From Planctomycetes bacterium RBG_13_46_10 (GTDB lineage Bacteria > Planctomycetota > Phycisphaerae > Sedimentisphaerales > Anaerobacaceae), in contig MHYD01000017.1 of the NCBI GenBank assembly GCA_001824645.1, positions 1 through 10,327 of the forward strand: a stretch of DNA of 10,327 nt, given 5' to 3'. Under the pieces are notes generated by a model. That model searched no databases. It had not been told where the DNA came from and saw only the letters and a list, made by a program, of their open reading frames with translations. Positions within the stretch are counted from its first letter, which is position 1. Every line of letters begins with the position of its first letter. The position numbers were made by a program, and so were the translations under genes. This document shows, in pieces, positions 1-5,685 of the stretch.

Positions 1-1
1 T

Positions 2-100
2 TACAAGGATGATATTATGAAGGATGAAATTGGTATTGAGTCTGCTAAGAGACTTGGCTTACGTGTTGCCGAGGCTGCTTTGCGGCTGGCGGCAAAATAG
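2..100 (+). CDS. C-terminal end of an NADPH-dependent FMN reductase-like (flavodoxin-fold) protein, cut by the window start
   Basis: Only the last 32 residues and a TAG stop are present; the gene begins outside the window. The tail carries the pattern DDI-x3-E-x-GI-x2-AK-x-LG-x-RVAE-x-AL. It aligns without gaps to the end of the complete flavoprotein at 3693-4391 (DDISSDEFGIATAKNLGRRV there), so the two are paralogues. By that relation this is probably an FMN-binding oxidoreductase of the NADPH-dependent FMN reductase type. Whether this copy also has a Tat signal cannot be seen. The DGC-domain gene follows 61 bases downstream on the same strand, so the two may be co-transcribed. The coding frame is certain from the paralogue match; the enzymatic role is inferred. 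Confidence 0.72.
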   Translation, partial: YKDDIMKDEIGIESAKRLGLRVAEAALRLAAK

Positions 101-161
101 ACTATTGACAGGATTGCTTCGCCGGATGAAATCAAAAAAATGCTGATGTAAGAAAAGTATT

Positions 162-533
162 ATGTGTGCAAAAGATTCGTGTTGTAGTGCCGGGCCAACT
201 TTGATTTTTGCCTGTTCTGGAGCAGCCGACGTCGGCGAAATCGCCGATAGAGCCGCGAGGAAATTGACGAAAGAAGGCGTCGGCAAAATGTTCTGCTTAG
301 CCGGCATCGGCGGTCGCGTCAGCGGCATTATGAAAACCACAGAAGCCGCCTCGAAGATTTTGGCAATCGACGGCTGCACGCTAAATTGTGTCAAAAATTG
401 TCTCCAGCAGGCAGGATTCCATAAGTTCACGCATTTACAAATTGCCGACCTTGGTTTTGAAAAGGGAAAAAGCCCAGCCAGTGAAGAGAACATTACAAAA
501 GCGGTTGCCAAATGCAGAGAATTATTGTCTTAA
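162..533 (+). CDS. DGC-domain putative zinc/metal-binding protein
   Basis: A 123-residue protein with no signal peptide, so probably cytoplasmic. It is cysteine-rich: C2, C7, C8, C18, C45, C72, C76, C80 and C118. The Asp-Gly-Cys triplet at 70-72, in the context AIDGCTLNC, together with an early FACSG (C18) and a later FCLAGIGG (C45), fits the DGC family. That family's conserved cysteines are thought to bind zinc, and its function is not established. The length is typical of the family. A purine-rich AAGAAAAG sits just before the ATG as a weak ribosome-binding site. Such genes are, to my knowledge, often found near thioredoxin, CcdA and permease genes linked to metal or metalloid handling, as here. 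An in-frame ATG of the next gene (512) overlaps its 3' end, but that start is doubtful. A role in metal buffering or delivery is inference. Confidence 0.82.
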   Translation: MCAKDSCCSAGPTLIFACSGAADVGEIADRAARKLTKEGVGKMFCLAGIGGRVSGIMKTTEAASKILAIDGCTLNCVKNCLQQAGFHKFTHLQIADLGFEKGKSPASEENITKAVAKCRELLS

Positions 534-673
534 CCAACCTAATGATAAATTATAATATGAAATTTTTATTACAATGTCCCTGTAGTGAAGGTAAAGCTAA
601 TATTCTTCTGCTGCTGGCTATTGTCGCAGGTATCTGGCTTCTGGCAGGCTGGATAAAACGAGTGCTCAAAAAG

Positions 674-681
674 AAAGGTGA
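674..681 (+). promoter_or_regulatory. Shine-Dalgarno site supporting the start at 689
   Basis: AAAGGTGA lies 7 bases before the ATG at 689. The two earlier in-frame ATGs (512 and 557) have no comparable purine-rich site: 512 lies inside the DGC gene, and 557 follows an A/T-rich stretch. This makes 689 the best supported initiation codon for the thioredoxin-NosL protein. Confidence 0.6.
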
Positions 682-688
682 TACACTT

Positions 689-2011
689 ATGAACAAAATC
701 GCAAAAATTGCAATTGTTATAGTGTTAATTGTCGCGGTTATCATTGTGATTGTCATCAAGCGTCATCAATCCGGTGAAGATATTAGTTTAGCTACAGATG
801 CTGTCTCTCTCGGACAGGCTGCCCCTGTGGGGTTGCCGGCTGAATACAAACCTGAAAACCTCGTCGGCAAAGGCCTGCCTGCACTTATCGACATAGGAGC
901 CGGGACGTGTATTCCCTGCAAGTTGATGGCTCCAATCCTCGAAGAGCTTGAAAAGGGGCTTCAGGGTAAAGCCATAGTCCAATTCATTGATTTAAACAAA
1001 TATCCCGGCGCAGCCAAGGAATATCGAATCAGCGTTATGCCTACACAGATTTTCTACGATGTTTCCGGCAAAGAGCTTTTCCGTCACGAAGGTTTTTACT
1101 CCAGAGAAGACATCTTGGCAAAGTGGAAAGAGCTTGGCGTTGACCTGTCAGAACAACAATCGAAATTGCCCGTATTTGAGCGTCTTGCTACTGCTCAGAA
1201 CGACAATCGTCCCAAGGAAAATATCTGTTATATGTGTGATGGTGACATCAAACAAAAAATACTGGTGAAAGTACAGACGGATAAGGGGCCGGTTCGGCTG
1301 TGCAGTCCACATTGCTACTTTATAATGTATTCGTGCCTGACAGAGGACAAGAATGACTTCGAAAAAAAGGTCTCGGTGACAGACTGGACTACAGGCCAGC
1401 CGGTCGCTGCTACGGAGGCGGTATATCTGTATAGTCTTGATAGTCAAACAGGCAGGCCGACGATAAAAGCCTTCGCGAATAAAGCATCGGCTGAAGCTGA
1501 GCGTGCAACCTCCGGAGGAAGTATCACCGGCTGGCAGATTTTACAGGAAAAAGAATTGGCTCATCGCTGTGGCTTTTGCGACCGTGCGGTTTATCCTGAA
1601 GATGCAGCTTTAGTAAAAGCCGATGGATTGCACACCTGGGGCTGCTGCTCGCATTGTGCAATGGGCGTGGCTGCCCGCACAGGCAAGGACATTGAAGTCC
1701 ACGAGAAAGACCGCCTTACAGGCGAAAAGATTATCGTTAAGACATTCAACGGCTCAATAGCTTCGTTAGAACCGGTGACAGCGGTTGCCTGGTTTGGCCA
1801 GCGACAGAAACCGGACGGAACATGGGCTTCAGCAGGCTGCTTTCATCAGGGCTTTTTCGTCAGCGCAGAAAACCTTAAGAAATGGGTCGAGCAGAATCCG
1901 TATAAGACCGGCAGACTGATAAGCATCAATCAGGCCCTTACCGACAAAATGAAACTATCGCCGCAGCAAATCCAAAAGGCCTGCAAGATCGGCGAGTGTG
2001 TCCCTAAATAA
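689..2011 (+). CDS. Membrane-anchored thioredoxin fused to two NosL/TRASH-like metal-binding modules
   Basis: Predicted as 440 residues from ATG 689. A hydrophobic anchor (about residues 5-24, rich in I and V) is followed by a thioredoxin fold with active site CIPC (C74, C77) and the cis-proline motif VMPT near 117-119. Two tandem modules come next. Each has Cys spacing C-x2-C-x21-C-x3-C (C180/C183/C205/C209, then C294/C297/C319/C323). The C-x21-C-x3-C part matches the TRASH metal-binding motif, and the flanking sequence resembles the NosL copper chaperone (a V-x-D-x2-TG strand, then an alpha/beta segment with aF-x-K-x2-A). A further Cys pair (C432, C437) ends the protein. The domains should face the periplasm and receive electrons from the CcdA-like protein downstream. 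The frame stays open upstream to 512, so a longer 484- or 499-residue form with an extra membrane helix is possible. Copper or another soft metal is the likely ligand, by inference. Confidence 0.78.
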   Translation: MNKIAKIAIVIVLIVAVIIVIVIKRHQSGEDISLATDAVSLGQAAPVGLPAEYKPENLVGKGLPALIDIGAGTCIPCKLMAPILEELEKGLQGKAIVQFIDLNKYPGAAKEYRISVMPTQIFYDVSGKELFRHEGFYSREDILAKWKELGVDLSEQQSKLPVFERLATAQNDNRPKENICYMCDGDIKQKILVKVQTDKGPVRLCSPHCYFIMYSCLTEDKNDFEKKVSVTDWTTGQPVAATEAVYLYSLDSQTGRPTIKAFANKASAEAERATSGGSITGWQILQEKELAHRCGFCDRAVYPEDAALVKADGLHTWGCCSHCAMGVAARTGKDIEVHEKDRLTGEKIIVKTFNGSIASLEPVTAVAWFGQRQKPDGTWASAGCFHQGFFVSAENLKKWVEQNPYKTGRLISINQALTDKMKLSPQQIQKACKIGECVPK

Positions 2012-2019
2012 CATAGAAC

Positions 2020-2024
2020 GAGGA
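2020..2024 (+). promoter_or_regulatory. Shine-Dalgarno site supporting the start at 2033
   Basis: GAGGA ends 8 bases before the ATG at 2033 but only 2 bases before the ATG at 2027. Normal spacing therefore favours 2033, which removes the first two residues (Met-Ile) and leaves a Met-Lys-Arg start typical of a signal peptide. Confidence 0.6.
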
Positions 2025-2032
2025 AAATGATA

Positions 2033-2974
2033 ATGAAACGCAATAAAATTTTTGCCATTGTATGTCTTTCTTTGTCAACTTTAATGATGCCTGTGAATGG
2101 GTCAGAACAAAACAGCACTTCCAGTTCACCTCGTACAGTTGATGAATTATATCCAGGTCTGTCGAGAGGAGCTCTTATCTATGCCGCTGTTTCGGAGCTT
2201 CCGGAAGTAGTAATACTGAAGGCAGGCGATTTGGTTATTAAAGAAAATGATGTAAAAGAAGAAATCGCAAAGTCCCCGGAGCAAATGCGCCCGCAGCTTA
2301 GAAAAAATACCATTTTCGTTTTGGAACAAATCGCAACGTTAAAATTAATCTTATCTGAGGCAGGCACTGTTGCAGCAAAAAGCGGAACAGATATGTCGCA
2401 AAAAGATGAACGGGCAATTATACAGGATTATTTACGTACATTAACTGAGAGAGTAAAGGTCAGCGAAGCAGAAATTCTCGATTTTTACAACAGCAATAAA
2501 GAAACAGTTGGAGGTGCCGCTTTAGCGCAGGTCAAGCCCCAAATCGAGCAATTCCTGCTCCAGCAGAAACAGCAGGACTTCATAAATAATCACATCCGGA
2601 CGATTGGCCAAAGAATGCAGATCGAAATTTCCGCATCCTGGCTGAAGGTCCAGGCGGCTTTGGCGCTGGACAATCCCGTTGACAAAGCCCGTGCGAGCGG
2701 CAAACCAACACTCGTGGAGCTCGGCGCATCCGGCTGCATTCCATGTGATATGATGCAGCCGATTTTGGAGGCTTTGCGCAAGAAGTACGGAGAAAAAATC
2801 AACATCATCTTCGTTCATGTGGGCCAGGAGCAGATACTGGGAGCCCGCTACGGTATTCAGGCCATTCCAGTACAGATATTCTTTGACAAGAATGGTAAGG
2901 AATTCTTCCGACATGTCGGGTTCTTCCCACAGGAAGAGGTTGAAAAGAAACTGTCGGAAATGGGGGTCAAATAG
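2033..2974 (+). CDS. Secreted SurA/PpiC-like N-terminal domain (no isomerase domain) fused to thioredoxin
   Basis: A 313-residue exported protein. It has a signal peptide (MKRNK, then a hydrophobic run to about residue 20, likely cleaved near VNG-S). A helical region of about 60-200 resembles the chaperone part of SurA/PpiC prolyl isomerases: an ILKAGDLVIKENDV opening, a VSEAEILDFYNSNKE segment, then VKPQIEQFLLQQKQQ. In those families a parvulin domain of roughly 90 residues sits between the last two segments; here only a few residues separate them. A thioredoxin domain follows, with CIPC (C235, C238) and cis-Pro in AIPVQ. It closely resembles the thioredoxin of the preceding gene (shared PILE, QIF, GKE, FRH and GF motifs). 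The gene begins 21 bases after its neighbour and is followed by the CcdA gene after 3 bases. It is probably a periplasmic thiol reductase or chaperone fed by CcdA; the substrate is unknown. Confidence 0.75.
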   Translation: MKRNKIFAIVCLSLSTLMMPVNGSEQNSTSSSPRTVDELYPGLSRGALIYAAVSELPEVVILKAGDLVIKENDVKEEIAKSPEQMRPQLRKNTIFVLEQIATLKLILSEAGTVAAKSGTDMSQKDERAIIQDYLRTLTERVKVSEAEILDFYNSNKETVGGAALAQVKPQIEQFLLQQKQQDFINNHIRTIGQRMQIEISASWLKVQAALALDNPVDKARASGKPTLVELGASGCIPCDMMQPILEALRKKYGEKINIIFVHVGQEQILGARYGIQAIPVQIFFDKNGKEFFRHVGFFPQEEVEKKLSEMGVK

Positions 2975-2977
2975 CTG

Positions 2978-3673
2978 ATGGAAAAACTTTTTACAACGCT
3001 GACACATGCTGTCGAGGGGACACCAGTAATTGCCCTTATAGCAGCGTTCGTCTGGGGGATTCTCAGCATCCTGCTAAGTCCATGCCACTTAGCCAGTATC
3101 CCTCTTATCGTCGGATTCATCGACCAGCAGGGTCGAATGTCCACAAGGAGGGCTTTTGTTATCTCGGTTCTGTTTGCAGTCGGCATATTGATTACGATTG
3201 CCGCTATCGGTCTTATCACTGCTGCAGCCGGTCGAATGTTAGGCGATGTCGGGCGGTACGGAAATTACTTCGTGGCGGCAATTTTCTTTGCGGTCGGCCT
3301 TGTGCTGTTAGATGTGATACCGATGCCATTTAGCGGGCCGGGACAAGTCAACATGAAACGAAAGGGATTATTGGCTGCATTTATTCTCGGGCTGGTATTT
3401 GGAATAGCTCTTGGCCCCTGTACTTTTGCCTATATGGCCCCTATGCTGGCTGTGACATTCAAAGTAGCATCAACTGCTTTACTTTATGGAATAGTTCTCC
3501 TGCTTGCTTACGGCGTTGGACATTGCTCCGTCATAGTTTTTGCCGGTACTTTCACAGAGCTTGTGCAGCGTTATATGAACTGGAGTGAAAAATCTAAAGG
3601 GGCAGTGATTCTAAAAAAAATCTGCGGTGTTTTGGTTTTGTTAGGTGGAGTTTATTTAATCTATCTGGCTTAA
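2978..3673 (+). CDS. CcdA/DsbD-type transmembrane thiol electron transporter
   Basis: A 231-residue integral membrane protein with about six hydrophobic helices. The two halves carry the hallmark Pro-Cys sites of CcdA proteins, SPCHLASIP (C36) and GPCTFAYMAP (C148), which in this family form the disulfide that passes electrons from cytoplasmic thioredoxin to extracytoplasmic acceptors. Its length fits CcdA rather than full DsbD. Extra cysteines at C183 and C216 lie in later helices. The gene starts 3 bases after the SurA-thioredoxin gene, indicating translational coupling; a G-rich GGGGGT lies within the end of that gene. The natural acceptors are the two CIPC thioredoxin proteins encoded directly upstream. 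This looks like a dedicated redox relay rather than cytochrome c maturation, since no heme genes are nearby. Confidence 0.88.
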   Translation: MEKLFTTLTHAVEGTPVIALIAAFVWGILSILLSPCHLASIPLIVGFIDQQGRMSTRRAFVISVLFAVGILITIAAIGLITAAAGRMLGDVGRYGNYFVAAIFFAVGLVLLDVIPMPFSGPGQVNMKRKGLLAAFILGLVFGIALGPCTFAYMAPMLAVTFKVASTALLYGIVLLLAYGVGHCSVIVFAGTFTELVQRYMNWSEKSKGAVILKKICGVLVLLGGVYLIYLA

Positions 3674-3692
3674 TAATGCAAAGGAGAACAAA

Positions 3693-4391
3693 ATGACTGA
3701 TAAGTATTCACGGAGAAAATTTTTGGCAGTAGCAGGTTCGGCAGCAGCAATGGATGTTATGGCCAAAACAGTCTCGGCTGAACAAGGGCGGAAGACAAAA
3801 AACATTAAAATTATTGGTGTTTCTTGCAGTCCACGCAAAGGTAAAACAACCGCAGCGGCATTAAAGATATGCCTCGATGCCGCTGGAGGTGTGGATAAAA
3901 ATATAAGCACAGAGTTGATCGAGCTTGCAGGCCTTAACATCAGTGTTTTTGACCCAGGCGATGTGAAAGCGACACAAGGTGACTTTACGGGACTTATCCC
4001 TGTTTTGTCCGAGCCGAGTGTTGCCGCTCTTATAGTTGGGACACCGGTCTATTTCGGCAGTATGACTTCGTTGTGCAAGGCTTTTCTTGACCATTGTATG
4101 GTTTTCCGTCAGAAGAGTTTTGCTTTGTCAGGAAAGGTTGCCGGTATCGTTGCGGTAGGCGGCGCACGGAACGGAGGCCAAGAGTTGGCAATCCAGTCGG
4201 TACAGGCGGCATTACTCTGTCAGGAGATGATTGTTGTCGGCGACGGCAGGCCGACGGGGCACTTTGGAGCGACACTTTTCAACAGCGGCAACGATGATAT
4301 CAGCAGTGATGAATTCGGCATAGCAACGGCCAAGAACTTGGGACGCAGGGTTGCAGAAGTGGCACTACAGATCGCACAGGCCAAACTCTAA
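3693..4391 (+). CDS. Tat-exported NADPH-dependent FMN reductase-like flavoprotein
   Basis: A 232-residue protein. The N-terminus has a twin-arginine signal, SRRKFL at 6-11, with a weakly hydrophobic Ala-rich stretch and a likely cleavage after VSA (29). The mature part is a flavodoxin-like fold of the NADPH-dependent FMN reductase type: a phosphate loop GVSCSPRKGKTT at 42-53, TPVYFGSMTS at 117-126, and a GGARNGGQE loop at 156-164. A strong AAGGAGA ribosome-binding site lies 9-10 bases before the ATG, and the gene follows the CcdA gene after 19 bases. Tat export implies that FMN is loaded in the cytoplasm before transport. The electron donor outside the cell membrane is unclear because NADPH is absent there. 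It is a paralogue of the truncated gene at the window start. Family assignment is firm; substrate is unknown. Confidence 0.85.
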   Translation: MTDKYSRRKFLAVAGSAAAMDVMAKTVSAEQGRKTKNIKIIGVSCSPRKGKTTAAALKICLDAAGGVDKNISTELIELAGLNISVFDPGDVKATQGDFTGLIPVLSEPSVAALIVGTPVYFGSMTSLCKAFLDHCMVFRQKSFALSGKVAGIVAVGGARNGGQELAIQSVQAALLCQEMIVVGDGRPTGHFGATLFNSGNDDISSDEFGIATAKNLGRRVAEVALQIAQAKL

Positions 4392-4497
4392 ACTTGAGTA
4401 GTTCCGGCTCCATGCAAGCATATAGACAAAGTAAGTTTGCCCGTCTTAAAAAGCCATATTCTTCTACTTCTATATTTGTCTTTCAAGGAATATTACG

Positions 4498-5487
4498 ATG
4501 TCAGTAACCCTTACACATACAGACGGTGTAGTGCGTGTTAAGCAGTTAAGTACTGGAAGGCGCAGGATATCTTTGGAGCCTTCTAATTCAAAGGTGTCAA
4601 AATGTATATGTCAGACATCATATCCTATTGCTTTAATAGAACGGATCATTAGCGTAGCAGGATTAAGCTACTTATGCTATGAAATGAGGAGGGATGAGGA
4701 TCCGAGGGAACTACAGCATATCTTGAAGTACGCCATATTGGGCTATGTCAGTGAAGATAGTTTCGATGGCAAAAGGATTCTTGACTTTGGTTGCGGCAGC
4801 GGCTCATCTACTGCGGTAATAGCTCGAATGTTTCCCAATACAGAAATAGTTGGAGTGGACTTTAATAATGATTTGTTATCTATTGCCAGGCTCAGAGCCG
4901 AACATTATGGATTTAATAATGTAACTTTTGTCCTTTCGCCAGGTGTTGATAATCTTCCATCTGAGCTTGGGAGTTTCGATTATGTGATCTTAAGTGCTGT
5001 TTACGAGCACCTGTTGCCGAGCGAGCGGGAAACTCTATTACCAAAATTATGGTTACACCTAAAGCCGGGCGGTATTATGTTCATTAATCAAACATACTAT
5101 AGATATTTTCCGATAGAGTCCCATACGACTCGTCTGCCTTTAATAAACTACCTGTCAGACAAAGTGGCATTACGGTTAGTTCGAATGTTTTCAAGCAGTG
5201 TTGGTCCGGATGATACATGGGAGACTTTATTGCGCAAAGGGATACGCGGGGCAAGTGTAAAAGAAATAAGCAGTATATTAAACACAACATCTCAGAAACC
5301 CATTTTTTTGGAACCGGAAAGGCTGGGAATGAGAGACAGAATTGACCTGTGGTATCAGCTGTCGAGCAACGCGGGATTGATGACTTTAAGGAAATTCTTT
5401 GTGTGTTGCTTAAAAATTCTAAAAAAAATCACTGGAAGCACAATCACACCCAGCCTTTCTTTGGCAATAAAGAAATCACCTTTATAA
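4498..5487 (+). CDS. Class I SAM-dependent methyltransferase
   Basis: A 329-residue protein. The Rossmann core holds motif I LDFGCGSGS (95-103), the acidic strand-2 residue in VGVDFN (118-123), FDYVILSAVYEHL (160-172) and LKPGG (188-192). The core is preceded by about 90 residues and followed by about 130. The extra C-terminal part ends in a hydrophobic-basic segment (FFVCCLKILKK) and SLSLAIKK, which may contact a membrane or lipid-linked substrate. An AAGGAA site lies 7 bases before the ATG. The gene looks richer in A/T and in AGA/AGG arginine codons than its neighbours, hinting at a different origin. The substrate cannot be read from sequence; with a phosphomannomutase next door, a sugar or glycan methylation is one possibility. 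The 106-base gap upstream separates it from the redox cluster. Confidence 0.85.
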   Translation: MSVTLTHTDGVVRVKQLSTGRRRISLEPSNSKVSKCICQTSYPIALIERIISVAGLSYLCYEMRRDEDPRELQHILKYAILGYVSEDSFDGKRILDFGCGSGSSTAVIARMFPNTEIVGVDFNNDLLSIARLRAEHYGFNNVTFVLSPGVDNLPSELGSFDYVILSAVYEHLLPSERETLLPKLWLHLKPGGIMFINQTYYRYFPIESHTTRLPLINYLSDKVALRLVRMFSSSVGPDDTWETLLRKGIRGASVKEISSILNTTSQKPIFLEPERLGMRDRIDLWYQLSSNAGLMTLRKFFVCCLKILKKITGSTITPSLSLAIKKSPL

Positions 5488-5618
5488 TCGTCTCTGCTCA
5501 GATTGGAACGAAAAATCCAGAGCTACGGTAATAATAAAAAGTATATGTGGAGTATTACTCATTCTTTGCGGCTTATACCTGATTTATATCGCCAAATAAG
5601 AACATTTCCTCGAAGTTA

Positions 5619-5646
5619 TTGACAATCCGAGTATAGCTCATAAAAT
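5619..5646 (+). promoter_or_regulatory. Sigma70-type promoter for the phosphomannomutase gene
   Basis: A perfect -35 TTGACA (5619-5624) is followed after 16 bases by a -10 TAAAAT (5641-5646), five of six bases matching TATAAT. Initiation would fall near 5653, about 33 bases before the ATG at 5686. The site lies in the 198-base gap after the methyltransferase gene, which otherwise contains no convincing gene. Confidence 0.6.
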
Positions 5647-5650
5647 AGCA

Positions 5651-5664
5651 GGTAACTAATTACC
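5651..5664 (+). other. Small inverted repeat in the leader of the phosphomannomutase gene
   Basis: GGTAA (5651-5655) and TTACC (5660-5664) are perfect complements around a 4-base loop CTAA. Six T residues (5668-5673) follow, then the GGAG ribosome-binding site (5674-5677). The hairpin would sit at the extreme 5' end of the transcript from the promoter at 5619-5646. The stem is too short and A/T-rich for a convincing terminator, and a mild effect on mRNA stability is as likely as no function. Confidence 0.25.
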
Positions 5665-5685
5665 GGCTTTTTTGGAGTCATCGGC

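Noticed and set aside
101..151. In-frame continuation of 16 codons after the TAG stop of the first gene, ending in TAA, suggesting stop readthrough
   Set aside because: The complete paralogue ends at almost the same residue, so the TAG is the natural stop; a 16-codon open stretch is expected by chance.
2522..3007. Long open frame on the minus strand opposite the SurA-thioredoxin gene
   Set aside because: It is antisense to a gene with clear domains and motifs, has no recognisable motif of its own, and is explained as a shadow.
4424..4481. Inverted repeat AGACAAA / TTTGTCT flanking 44 bases before the methyltransferase ribosome-binding site
   Set aside because: Seven bases over a long spacer in A/T-rich DNA is not strong evidence of an operator or attenuator.
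5488..5618. Short open frame beginning at an ATG near 5543 after the methyltransferase
   Set aside because: It is only about 25 codons, has no good ribosome-binding site and no recognisable protein features.
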